Assembly (NCBI RefSeq): GCF_910594005.1 | Contig: NC_057841.1 | Coordinates: 12,881,001-12,945,000, forward strand | DNA: 64,000 nucleotides | Origin: Cervus elaphus | Taxonomy: Eukaryota > Chordata > Mammalia > Artiodactyla > Cervidae | Reading direction: 5' to 3' | Shown: piece after piece, positions 22,713 through 34,107 of the stretch | How positions within the stretch are numbered: position 1 is the stretch's first letter | Layout of the letters: every line of letters starts with the position of its first letter | Translations under genes and position numbers: made by a program | Notes under the pieces: model-generated | The model's database searches: none | Told to the model about the DNA's origin: nothing | The model's input: the letters and a program-made list of their open reading frames with translations, nothing else

Positions 22713-23999
22713 TACTGAGATACCTTATAATGTATGAATATTATACAATTTGAGGGGCATGGAGTAAAATAATGAAACGGACATACACTTGAATTTGAGT
22801 AACTCAAAATTTAAATAATTCTGCATTTAAATAAGTATTTGTAAGGAATGCACTGTAAAATGTTATTGACACACATAACTTCCTTTTCCACACAATGTAT
22901 TTCCGTTTTTCAGAGGTCAGACATTCCAGAAATTCACCAGTCACAATCAAACAACTAGAACAGTGTTATGACTGATATTTTCAATAGAATATAAGTAATC
23001 TCTACAGAGTTTATTTACATGCTCCCATTTTGGAGGAAGAGCACTGCAGACAAACTTTAACAAAACAATGCCATATGTTTTTTTTAATAAGCGGTAGAAA
23101 GGGACCATTTTAGGTTGCCCCAGTGGAAGCCAAAATTAATAATAATTAAGGAACATAAACTTTAAAAAGGTAATCCCAGACAATAAACTTCCCAAACAGG
23201 AAGGATCAGGTTGTTAGACTGTGGACTAGACTAGACTGTTGTTAGACTCCATCTCTCACTTCTTCAGTTCTTAAATAAGACAAAGGTCAGTTAAATCACA
23301 ATAGCTGAACAGGGAAAATATATTTTCACCTTATGTCTTGATGATATCCATTACTGAAAATACATTGTCAACAGAAAATAAGGGGAAAACCTATAATAAC
23401 ATAATCTCCAAAAATAGATCTAATTGTGTTCAGTGATGACTGACCCAGAGACTTCTGCTCCACCATAGCTAAAACACAGAAAGGAACAGTAAACAATATG
23501 TTTCATATATGCATCCACTGAACAGAAATATTTTTAAGTTCTAAAGATTATTAACATTAATTGATATAAAGACATTGCTTCGCTGTCTCAATACAGAGCC
23601 GACAGTAAGTGGTAGCTGTTACTTCCTCAGTTATAATTTCAGTTAATTACATATGTTTGAGATTTTAAAATGTGTGTGCATTTTCCTATTATAGATGCCT
23701 AGAAGTACTATAATACTTCAGAAAACCATTTAGTTAATTTAGTTTATCTAGAATAGAAACTGGCTGTGCTTTCTCTTATATGGAATATGAGAATTAGTAC
23801 AAAATAAATTTTGTTTTTCCTCAAATGTTTATTGCTATTTCTAGAAGGAAAGGATTTAAATACTCTGCCTCACAGCTTACTTCTGCACTTCAAGTGGTGG
23901 TCATTAACCCTATTTGTCTATCAGGCAACAGTCATGAGGTAGTATAAATTGAGATGTATTGCTCTAAGTATAAAGTAAGTATCAAAAAATTACAGCAGT
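22713..23999. other. Unassigned DNA
   Basis: No gene. The only local structure is the small repeat at 23211-23248. Confidence 0.45.
23211..23248. repeat. Short repeat of ttgttagact
   Basis: The 10-mer ttgttagact occurs at 23211-23220 and 23239-23248, with two further 'agact' units between them. Confidence 0.85.
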
Positions 24000-24563
24000 C
24001 TTTTGTTATTAAGGTACAATTGACATATTTCAGGTGTACAACCTCATGATTCAATATCTGTATATATTATAAAGTAATTGCCACAATAAATCTAGTTAGC
24101 ATGTACAACTACACAAGTTAGAATTTGTTTCTTTCAATGAGAACTTTTAAGACCTATTTTCTTAGCAACTTTATGTGTGCAGTAAGTGTGCAGAATTATT
24201 AACCCTAGTCACCATGCTGCACACTGCACGCCCATGATTATTTATTATATAATTGAAAGTTTGTACCTTTTGACCCCCTTCACCCATTTGACCCCTTTCC
24301 TCACCCTTAGAATCTGTCAACCACCAGTCTGTTCTCTGTATCTGTGAGCTTCATTTGTTTGTTTAGGTTCCCATCTAAGTGAGACCATATGGTTTCTGTC
24401 TTTTCTGACTTCTGTCACTTAGCATAGGGCCCTCAAGTTTCATTCATATTTTCCCAAATGGCAAGATTTTATTTTTTATGAATACATAATAGTTCACTGT
24501 AATTTGTATACACAGTATTTTCTTTATTACCTTATCCAGTGACGGACACTTAGGCTGCACCCA

Positions 24564-24573
24564 TATCTTGGCT
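24564..24573 (+). repeat. Left TSD of Bov-tA
   Basis: The 10-mer tatcttggct recurs exactly at 24794-24803. Confidence 0.9.
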
Positions 24574-24793
24574 GTTCTTCCTGCGTGACTCAGACAGTAA
24601 AGAATCTGTCTGCAGTGCAGGAGATCTAAGTTCGATCCCTGGGTCGGGAAGATCCCCTGGAGGAAGGAATGGCTACCCACTCCAGTATTCCTGCCTGGAG
24701 AATTTCATGAACAGAGGAGCCTGGCAGGCTACAGTCCATGGGGTCACAAAGAGTCGGACACAACCAAGCAACTGACATTTTCTTTCACTTTCC
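24574..24793 (+). mobile_element. Full-length Bov-tA SINE inside old L1
   Basis: Head 'gttcttcctgcgtgactcag', B-box-like 'gttcgatccctgg', 'aagatcccctggaggaagga', tail 'tcacaaagagtcggacacaa' and 'ctttcactttc'. An exact 10-bp TSD brackets it. The head derives from tRNA-Glu and carries internal Pol III promoter boxes; the tail matches BovB. Confidence 0.96.
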
Positions 24794-26045
24794 TATCTTG
24801 GCTACTGAAAATCATGCTGCAGTAAACATAAGGGTGAAGAAATTCTCTTGTTAATGTTTTCATTTTCTTCAGATAAATAACTGGAAGTAAAATTGCTGGA
24901 TCACATGGCAGTTCTATGTTTAATTTTTTGAGGAATGCCATTATTGCTTTCCATAGTTTCTGTGCTGATCACATTCCTACCAGCAGAGCCCAGAGCTCCC
25001 TCTCCTCCACATGCTTGCTGGCATTTGGTGTTTCTTGTCTTTTTGATGGTACCACTCTAACAGATGTCAGGAGATAACTCACTGAGGTTCTATTTGCATT
25101 TCCCTGATGATTAGTGATGTTGAATAGTTTTTCATGCACCTGTTGGCCATCTGTATGTCTTCTTTGGAAAAATGTCTATTCAGATCCTCTGCCCATATTT
25201 TAATTGGATTGTTTGGTGTTTTGCTATTGAGTTTTACGAGTCCCTTCTATGCTTTGGTTATTACCCCATAACAGAATGATGATTTGCAGATATTTTCTCC
25301 TGTTCCCAAACTGCCTATTTATTTTGTTGATGGTTTCCTTTGCTATGCGGAAGCTTTCCAGTTTGATGTAGTCTCACTTGTTTATTTTTGCTTTTGTTTT
25401 TGGTGTTAGAATCATTGCCAAGACCAGTGTCAAGGAGGTTACTGCCTATGTTTTCTTCTAAGAGTTTTATCATCTCAGATACTTACTTCAAGTCTTCCAT
25501 CCACTTTAAGGTATTTTGTGTGTATGGTGTAAGATAGAGGTCCAATTTCACTCTTTTGCATTTGAATTCCCGGTTTTCCCAGTACCATGTATGGAAGAGA
25601 CTGTTCCTTCCTGAACATATATTCTTGGCTTCTTTGTTGTAAATTAATTGACCATATATGTGTAGGTTTATCTGTGAGCTCAGCATTCAGTTCCATTGAT
25701 CTGTGTCTGTTTTTATGTCAAAATCATAAATTTTTTTGCTTACTATCACTTTAATATAATTTGAAATCAGGAAGTATGATGCCTCCAGCTTTGTTCTTCT
25801 TTCTCAAGATGATTTTGGCTATTCAAGGTCTTTATGGTTCCATACTAATTTTAGTTTTTTGGTGTGTATTTCTGTGGAAAATGTCAGTGGAATTTTGATC
25901 GAGGTTATATTGAATCTGTAGATTGCTTTGAGTAGGATGGCTGTTTTAACTGTTAATTCTTCTAATCCATGATTATGGACTATCTTTCCATTTATCTTTT
26001 TTATATTTATTGTACGTTGATAGTTGGCAATATGTTGAATATGTT

Positions 26046-27981
26046 AGGTTGAGTAAAATGTAATTTCAGAAATTCCTTCCTTTTAAAAATGCAGCTCGTA
26101 TCTGGCTCACATTGTATTTCTGTTGCACGGTGACATTTGAAACTTTAATTTTTAATACTGAAAATAAGGAGAAGCAAGGATAGGTATTTTTCTGGTCAGC
26201 TCCTTTTCAGGAAACTCTTAATATTCTTTAGTAATGCTAATCTGCTGATCTAATCCATTATGGAAGCCACGTAAAGTCTTAGAAATAAGAGCTGATGATG
26301 TACATTAAACAATTTTCTGTATTTGTTTTTAAGGTCATTTATAACACTGTTTTATTATCCATTATTTGGTATTGACAATGCACTGCATTAAATCCCAAGT
26401 AACATTTAATTTACCTATAGCAACCACAGTGCAATTCTAGACCATAAACCATAGGAAAAAAATAGCAGTTGACTGTCATTGCATAACACACATTTATGGC
26501 TATAAAAGACTTTTACTCCAAGTACCAATGGGATTATTATACCATAGTCTAGCTGTGGCAGTATAAAGCATACCACAAGGAGAGCCAAGGAGAAAACCTT
26601 GAACACAGAGGGTCTAAAGTCAAGTATTTATGCCATATATCCTAAAGTCGTTCAGAGTCTTTTTCTTTCTTGCCAAGAGTTCCTGTCAAAATAGGAGGAG
26701 AGGATTATTCTGGCAGAAAAGAGATAGAAAGCACGGGTGGGAGTTGGAAGCCATTCACTGGGTGATAGAAGGGCTGCCAAACTAAATGATGCATGCTCCT
26801 CTGATACAAAGGGTGAGGAAAAAATTAAAAGTAGCACAGAAAGCAGACAGGCTAAGCAGGGCTGCGTGAGAGCCAGAACGACAGAAAAGGAAACCAAAGA
26901 CCAGATGATGCTTGGGTGGGCAGCTGGGTCCTGCCATTTCTTCTCTCTATATGGAAGAATGGAAACCCTGTCTTCTCTCTATACCAAAAATTACCCTTTG
27001 CCAGTGCTGCTCAAATGCTTTAAAATTTTGCAATGTTTAATAGGTATTTTAATAGGAAGGTGTCAGAGTATTTCAAATATGACAAAGACAGTGCTGCCAA
27101 ATTGCTATAGATCTCCTTGCTTAAAAACCAACAGCTGGAACAAATTTTATTCTTCCCCTCAGTCTCTCTGACTCACTGTTTAAATTGTCAAGGTAACTGT
27201 CATTTTGTGATAAGCTGAACTAGTGATGTTTTCTCTATCGTTAGGATCACATGTTATGAAGGCTATGGAACTTTTAGAAAATGAATTGATAATAATGTAG
27301 GTACTTTGACCTGAATAAATATCTCCTCATATAAGAAGAGTTAAGTCAACAAAACACTTAATAGGAAAAAAAAAAAAGAAAAAAAGTGAGAACATTTCAT
27401 CCAAGGAAAAAATATCAAGATAAGGAAAGGATATAATATTGTGAGAAGTTAGAATAAAATAAAATAAATACCCAAAGGAAAGTTAAATTTTGAAATTCTA
27501 TGTGTGTGTGTTTAATTCTGTTAGGCATCTCCTATAAGACGTGATGTGAGATGGCCTTTATGATAGAGACATGGGACATTATTAGGGAAGCTATTGTAGT
27601 TAATGACCAAAAGGGGGGCGAACCAAAAAAAACTGTCTAACATAAGAGAAAGACAAAAGAAAACCCATAAAACAGATTTTAAAATTGTCTTGAGTGCAGA
27701 GTACTAGCAGCTATGAAAACTGAACCAAGTTGAAAAGCTGTCTCAGTATTCAGAGGAAACAAGTATCTAAGAGTTAAAAGTGCATGGAGATAATGTAATT
27801 GATACAGTGAAAAAACATGGCAAAGCAGACATCTACTGACATTTCTGAAGGAATAATGAATGGTCTTGAAGTGGAAAGAAAACATAGAAAAATAAAAATA
27901 CACAAGAAATAATATCACATCTCTCTTTCTCAACTGAAATTTAAGGACTTGCACATGCAGATTAAATGTACTCTTCACAAT
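26046..27981. other. Unassigned DNA
   Basis: About 1.9 kb without a repeat I can name. It includes a 144-codon plus-strand frame at 26737-27171, described separately among findings, and a 99-codon minus frame at 27679-27978 without motifs. Confidence 0.45.
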
Positions 27982-27994
27982 TACATCTAACTTA
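27982..27994 (+). repeat. Left TSD of L1 micro-insertion
   Basis: The 13-mer tacatctaactta recurs exactly at 28023-28035. Confidence 0.9.
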
Positions 27995-28022
27995 AATCAA
28001 CTATACTTCAATTAAAAAAAGC
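27995..28022 (+). mobile_element. 28-nt L1 3'-end micro-insertion
   Basis: The insert aatcaactatacttcaatt + A7 + gc is the last few bases of a ruminant L1 3' UTR with a short tail; compare the related end 'ctctacttcaataaaaa' at 11680-11695. A perfect 13-bp TSD brackets it. This is an extreme 5' truncation. Confidence 0.82.
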
Positions 28023-28035
28023 TACATCTAACTTA

Positions 28036-28739
28036 TTAGCTACAAATTTACCTTGGAATAGTTTCTTTTCATAGAGTCAAAGAATAAGACTAATGTTAGT
28101 ACTTATGTAGCAAAAAAAAAAAAAGAGAGACAAACATTAAATTAATGACAGATATCTCTTGTATAACAACAGCATAGCAGAACGGTGTTTATTGATGGCA
28201 CTATTTTGTGAACCTAGAGTTATATTCAACCCCAAGTTGTTTTTCACATATAAAAACAATTGGAGGTGCTTATCCTTCTTGGACAAATTTATGAGACATG
28301 TCTCCCAGAAAACTGAGTGAGGAGCCAAAATAAAGAGATCAGTAAGAGCCAGATCAAATGTCAGTTAAACTTTACTACTAATTAAGAGTGCAAATAAAAA
28401 TACTTAAATATGCTTTCATTTAAAAAATGCAAATACCAAAACATCTTAAAAGTATGGTCAACACAGAAAATATGGATCTGAGTCTGATCCCTGGTAAATA
28501 AATTAGCAAATATGAATTGGGAAGTGTCACAGTTAGTCTAAGTTTAAATTTATATGAAATTATGACTTTATTTTGCTGTATGGAAAAGATAAAGGAATTG
28601 TCTCTCACACAGAGACCTCAATCACCTGAAAAGTGACATAAATTTAGGGGCTTAGAAATACCAAAAGTGTGGAGTTGGTTGACTACAAATATAAAAAATG
28701 GTGAGTCATTGATTTAAATCTAAAGTGTAACAATTACAC
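28036..28739. other. Unassigned AT-rich DNA
   Basis: No gene or known repeat; contains an A-run near 28111-28123. Confidence 0.5.
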
Positions 28740-28740
28740 G

Positions 28741-28941
28741 GGCTTCCCTGGTGACTCAGTGGTAAAGAATCTTCCAGCCAAGCAGGAGACACAGGTTTGA
28801 TCCCTTGGTCAGGAAGATATCCTGGAGGAGGAAATGGCAACCCACTCCATTATTCATACCTGAGAAATCCCATGGACAAAGAAGTCTGGCAGGCTACAGT
28901 CCATGGGGTCGAAAATTGGACAAGACTTTGTGAGCAAACAA
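28741..28941 (+). mobile_element. Bov-tA SINE
   Basis: 'gggcttccctggtgactcag', 'gtttgatcccttggtcagga', 'gcaacccactccattattca', 'tacagtccatggggtcgaaa'. Nearly full length, moderately diverged. TSD not evident. Confidence 0.95.
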
Positions 28942-29618
28942 CAAGAGTTATAAACTGAAAATCAGGGTAAATGTATTTAATAAAACTATAAATATATATA
29001 TATATCTAGTTTATGTATTTTTACTCAATTTCTAGAAGGGCAGGAGGAACAAAGTCAAATATTACAACAGATAATTCTTCATGGGGGGGATATTTAAAAA
29101 ACGTAATTTTATCCTTCACTTTAATTACAGAGATATAATCAAGGGGGTCAAGATTTTAAAAATAACTTAAATGACTTTTGTAGAAGTGAAAGCAAGAAAT
29201 ATAACTCCCAGGCCCAGTGCAGAGGAAAAAACATAAAAGCAATACTGCGCGGCATGATCCCTATAGGAAAACACAGAATGCGTAGACAACATCAGGCATG
29301 CCAAAGTAATAAAGAAAAGAATGCATACTAATTTGTGAGTTATGACATTTTTGTTAATATTTCAAAACCTGTAGTAAAGGATGAAACATAGACTTCAAGT
29401 AACATTATTTATATTCCGTATAAAAGAGGCACAAGAGTGGATCTAGGGAAAGATAACATCTTACAGAAAAACCCGAAGAAACTTTAGGGCCACCCCAATG
29501 TGATGAGACAGGGAAAGAGTGGTTGAAGTTGTGGTGAAGAACGGATTAAGTCTTCATCCAGTAACGAGTTCTCAAGAGAGAATATAAAAAGAATAGTAGG
29601 AAAATCATGTCATATTGG
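28942..29618. other. Unassigned DNA with (AT)n
   Basis: Contains a short (AT)n run at about 28988-29006 and otherwise nothing I can name. Confidence 0.5.
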
Positions 29619-30205
29619 GCTTTCCTTGTGGCTCAGCCCTTTCATACTGTTCACGGGGTTCTCAAGGCAGGAATACTGAAGTGGTTTGCCATTCTGTTCT
29701 CCAAGGAGATCCAGCTAGTCCATCCTAAAGGAAATCAGTCCTGAATATTCATTGAATATTCACTGGAAGGACAGATGCTGAAGCCGAAACTCCAATACTT
29801 TGGCCACCTGATGCAAAGAACTGACTCACTGGAAAAGACTCTGATGCTGGGGAAGATTGAAGGCGAGCAGAGGGGGATGACAGAGAATGAGATGATTGGA
29901 TGGCATCACTGATTTAATGGACATGAGTTTGAGTAAACTCCGGAAGTTGGTGATGGACAGGGTAGCCTGGCGTGCTGCAGTCCATGGGGTCACAAAGAGT
30001 CGGACATGAATGAGTGAGTGAGCTGATCTAAGCTGCACCTGCAATGCGGGAGACCTGGGTTCGATCCCTGGGTTGGGAAGATCCCCTGGAGAAGAGAAAG
30101 GTTACCCACTGCTGTAATTCTGGCCTGGAGAATTCCATGGATTGTGTATAGTCCATGGGGTTACAAAGTCAGACATGACTGAGCAACTTTCACTTTCACT
30201 TTCAT
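29619..30205 (+). mobile_element. Bov-tA SINE split by a BovB insertion
   Basis: The SINE head 'gggctttccttgtggctcag' (29619-29638) is separated from its body 'cacctgcaatgcgggagacc' ... 'gagcaactttcactttcact' (30036-30205) by BovB sequence. The junction bases were partly lost, so a clean TSD is not visible. The SINE is therefore older than this BovB. Confidence 0.88.
29641..30028 (+). mobile_element. BovB with internal deletion, nested in Bov-tA
   Basis: It opens with a BovB-internal segment ('ggttctcaaggcaggaatac', 'tgaagtggtttgccattctg') and jumps at about 29703 to the BovB 3' part ('ggagatccagctagtccatc', 'actttggccacctgatgcaa', 'gagtcggacatgaatgagtg'). Sequence normally between these is missing. 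The segment also has a tandem attcattgaat-type duplication near 29747-29763. Confidence 0.85.
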
Positions 30206-31160
30206 GTAATATAGATACATGAGAATAACTAGCAGGAAAAGCACCTAAGATGCTTAAACGTAGTTGGCTCTGAGGAATGAGCCTTTGATTAAAATAAATT
30301 TTAAAATTTCACGGAATGAAATGTTATAATTTATAGCTTCTGAGATGTGCATTTGCTTAAAAAGGCCTTTCCCAAATGACAACAAAGTCTAATACTTTCA
30401 CTGTTTGCTTTTGTTCTCTTTTTAAAATTTACTTGTAGTTTATTTTGTATGGCTTGTTATTGATGCTTCTTTAAAATTTTTTTATCTAACTCTTTCAGAT
30501 TTATTTTTAATGCTACTAATTTAAATGATCTTAGGCAGAGGGCTAATGACCTCATTCTCTCTGTCCAAAATCATAACTCCATTATGTTGTAATGAGGAAA
30601 ACATGAAAAATTTAATCTTTAGTGTTCAGCATTATTTTACAGGTATCATAAATATCACCAATGACATTATCATTGCCAAATAGATTTAGTCAAATTAAAG
30701 CATATTTTTTTTTGTAGTTGTTGCAGAGTTTGAATTTTTAAAACATAAAGGGAATTTTATGTAAGAGGGATCAGTAATCCTTCCTCAGAGGCTTAACTCT
30801 AGTCCTCAGTGGATTCCTGTAAAAGTTTCTCACATTAGCCAAGTGTCAGTAGAATGATGTAATCCTACTGAAATCCGTGTTGTTCATACTTTCCTTCTAG
30901 ATCTTTTCCAGTCTCTGAGGCTGGGGCATCTGGCAGCACTGCCAAGCTTTCAGGTCACAAGCACTGATACTTCAGCACAAGTGCACTGAGAAACACCCAA
31001 TTGCCTGGCGGCAGGCAGCACTCGTTGACTGTTTCCCAGGTCCCAAATGCTTGTACTAACCATTGCCATTTTGGGTGTGGTGACTGAGATAAAAGACCAG
31101 GTTATAACTGGAATCAGAGTCCGCAGAAATTATTCTCATTCCAACCATTTGATGGGAAAT
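30206..31160. other. Unassigned AT-rich DNA
   Basis: No repeat or gene that I can name. Confidence 0.5.
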
Positions 31161-31174
31161 AAGTGCAGTTGATC
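31161..31174 (+). repeat. Left TSD of BovB
   Basis: aagtgcagttgatc is matched by aagtacagttgatc at 31466-31479, one mismatch in 14. Confidence 0.88.
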
Positions 31175-31465
31175 AAACCAGTCCATCGTAAAAGAAATCA
31201 ACCCTGAATGTTCTTTGGAAGCTCTAATCTCTTGGCCATGTGATGCAAAGAGCCGACTCATCGGAAAAGACCCTGGTGCTGGGAAAGATTGAGGGCAGGA
31301 GGAGAAGGGGATGACAAAGGATGAGATGGTTGGATGGCATCACTGACTCAATGGACATGAGTTTGAGCAAGCTCTGGGAGATAGTGGAAGACAGGGAAGC
31401 CTGGCGTGCTGCAGTCCTTGGGGCTTCAAAGAGTCAGACATAACTTAGCAACTGAACAACAACAA
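31175..31465 (+). mobile_element. 5'-truncated BovB with 14-bp TSD
   Basis: 'aaccagtccatcgtaaaaga', 'gatgcaaagagccgactcat', 'ggatggcatcactgactcaa', 'cctggcgtgctgcagtcctt', 'cttagcaactgaacaacaac'. About 25 bp of the usual body is missing near 31222. The flanking 14-bp pair makes it a complete insertion event. Confidence 0.95.
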
Positions 31466-31479
31466 AAGTACAGTTGATC

Positions 31480-32495
31480 CTTAAACAACTCAGATTTGAA
31501 CTCTGTGGGTCTACTTGTATAAAGAAACTTTTTTGGTAATAAATAGTATAAAACTACAGGATCACTGGTTGGTTGAAGCTACTGATGATGAGAAACCAGA
31601 TACAGAGGGCTCATTAAAATTATATATGGATTAACCCTAGAGTTGTTCAAGGGCCAAATGTATTGTCATTCTTACATTTTCAAAAATTACCTCAATTTTT
31701 GTTACTAATGTGTATACAATGTGTAGGCTCAGGGTGAATGTGACATTTGAATGAGAGTATTTTTTAGCTTCCAAATAAGCTTTCATACTTTCCTTTCATA
31801 AATAATGAGTCAGATTCTGGAAAACTTAATCCCCTCATAGCACTGCAGGAATAACTATTAAAATTATATATCAAAGAACTGAATTCTATTCAACAGTTAG
31901 ACTGAGAGCTGTTTCTTAGATGTCACAATTAATCTCAGAGAATTTAGGCCAAAATATATTTAATATCTAGATAAATTGTTAGATTTTGTGTAAAAGCAGT
32001 ATTTTCACTCAACCAACATATTCTGAGTTATCATTCACAGAGAATAAACAGACCTAAAAAAAGAGAACTGATAAAATCTGATTTTATGTAACTGAATTGA
32101 TCATACCTCTAAGAGTATAATAAAATGTTCATTCACAAAATTCCAAATTACAGATCTGAATACTATTATCTATTTATGCTAAATTATAGCTTAATGTTAA
32201 AATGTCGTTTTAGTTTTTAGTTCAGATTCCTCTACTTAATCATCTCTTGTTACAGAGGATTGTCCAGCATCTTTCCAAAAAATATTTAATTTTGTTTGAT
32301 GGTAACAGACAAATTGGAGAAACTGTTAAAAGTAACAAACTTAATTCCTTCTAATGTCCCTCTATAGAAAACATTCTGAAACCTACTCATCATTGCCATT
32401 CTTCCTGAGATCTTCTTACATTTATTTGTGGTGACCAGAACCAAACAGTATGGTTAGACTTAAATATTAAAGAAAAATGTATTACATGAATAAAT
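31480..32495. other. Unassigned AT-rich DNA
   Basis: Nothing recognised. Confidence 0.5.
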
Positions 32496-32752
32496 TTTTT
32501 ATTTTATTTTTTTTATTAGTTGGAGGCTAATTACTTCACAACATTTCAGTGGGTTTTGTCATACATTGACATGAATCAGCCATGGAGTTACATGTATTCC
32601 CCATCCCGATCCCCCCTCCCACCTCCCTCTCCCCCCGATTCCTCTGGGTCTTCCCAGTGCACCAGGCCCGAGCACTTGTCTCATGCATCCCACCTGGGCT
32701 GGTGATCTGTTTCACCATAGATAGTATACATGCTGTTCTTTTGAAACATCCC
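32496..32752 (-). mobile_element. Young ruminant L1 3' end (L1_BT-like)
   Basis: Reversed A-tail (T-rich, 32496-32517), then 'attagttggaggctaattac', 'tacattgacatgaatcagcc', 'tgcaccaggcccgagcactt', 'ctggtgatctgtttcaccat'. It ends at 'catcccact'. A short taaattt repeat on either side may be the TSD. Low divergence from the copy at 47243-47496 suggests it is young. Confidence 0.92.
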
Positions 32753-32891
32753 ACTAAATTTAAAAAATTATTACTGAAATCTTGGCCAATGAGAAACATT
32801 TCATTGATGTAGTTCTCATCTTTATTTAATGTCTTTAATTTAAGCCTCATGAAATAATAATTAAACACGCTGGGCTTCTTTAAAAATGGCA

Positions 32892-34107
32892 CAGTTCAGT
32901 TCAGTCGCTCAGTCGTGTCTGACTCTGAGACCCCATGGACTGCAGCACGCCAGGCTTCCCTGTCCTTCACCAACTCCTGGAGTTTACTCAAACTCATGTC
33001 CATTGAGCTGGTGATGCCATTCAACCATCTCATCCTCTGTTGTCCCCTTTTCCTCCTGCCTTCAATCTTTCCCAGCATCAGAGTCTTTTCCAATGAGTTG
33101 GCTCTTTGCATCAGGTGGCCAAAGGATTGGAGCTTCAGCATCAGTCCTTCCAATGAACATTCAGGGTTGATTTCCTTTAGGATGGACTGGTTTGATCTCT
33201 TTGCAGTCCAAGGGACTCTCAAGAGTCTTCTCCAGCGCTACAGTTCAAAAGCATCAATTCTTCAGTGCTCAGCCTTCTTTATGGTCCAACTCTCACATCC
33301 ATACATGACTACTGGAAACACCATAGCTTTGACTATATGCTCCTTTCTCGACAAAGTGATGTCTCTGCTTTCTAATATGCTAAGTTTGTCATAGCTTGTC
33401 TTCCAAGGAGCAGCATCTTTTAATTTTGTGGCTGCATCCACCATCCACAGTGCTTATGGAGCCCAAGGGAAAAAAAAATCTGTCACTGTTTCCACTTTTT
33501 CCCCATCTATTTGCCATGAATTGATGGGACTGGATGACATGATCTTAGTTTTTTGAATGTTGAATTATAAGCCAGGTTTTTTACTTTCATCAAAAGACTT
33601 TTTAGTTCCTCTTCTCTTTCTGCCATTAGGATGGTGTCATCTGCATGTCTGAAGTTGTTGATATTTCTCCCGGAAATCTTAATTTCAGTTTGTTCTCCAT
33701 CCAGCCTGGCATTTCACATGATGTACTCTGCATAGAAGTTAAATAAGCAGGGTGACAATATACAGCCTTGATGGACTCCTTTCCCAATTTTGAACCAGTC
33801 TCTTGTTCCATGTCTGGGTCTAAGAGTTGCTTCTTGTCCTGCATAAAGGTTTCTCAGGAGACAGGTCAGGTGGTCTGGTATTCTAATCTCTTAAGAATTT
33901 CCCACAGTTTGTTGTGAGCCTCACAATCACAGGCTTTAGTGTAGTCAATGAAGTTGATGTGTTCTGGAATTCCCTTGCTTTTTCTATGATCCAACCAATG
34001 TTGGCAGTTTGATCTCTGGTTCCAGTTTGCACATCTGGAATTTCTCTGCTTACTTACTTACTGCTGAAGCCTAGCTTGAAGGATTTTGAGCATTACTTTG
34101 CTAGCAT
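32892..34107 (-). mobile_element. BovB, 1.2 kb, minus strand
   Basis: It begins at the reversed tail 'cagttcagttcagtcgctca' and runs through 'ccaactcctggagtttactc', 'tgcatcaggtggccaaagga', 'ctttatggtccaactctcac', 'ggtgtcatctgcatgtctga' to 'ttgagcattactttgctagc'. The RT region is present but broken. A small (TTAC)n expansion sits at about 34052-34066. It abuts the L1 to its right without a gap. Frames of 159, 108, 60 and 72 codons here are BovB on its two strands. Confidence 0.96.

Larger units (their letters stand above)
24000..26045 (-). mobile_element. Old L1 (L1M/L1-Art type), minus strand, split by Bov-tA
   Basis: It reads from the reversed 3' UTR ('aaggtacaattgacatattt', 'aggtgtacaacctcatgatt') through ORF2 landmarks ('aattgctggatcacatggca', 'gatgttgaatagtttttcat', 'gtggaattttgatcgaggtt') to about 26045. 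The 5' half is missing. Small minus frames at 25475-25696 are decayed ORF2. Confidence 0.88.

Noticed and set aside
24574..24640. tRNA-like box sequence (gttcgatccctgg)
   Set aside because: It is the tRNA-Glu-derived head of a Bov-tA SINE; it has no full cloverleaf. The same holds for the other Bov-tA heads.
32915..33394. 159-codon plus frame
   Set aside because: It is the antisense of BovB; the same antisense frame appears in the other BovB copies.
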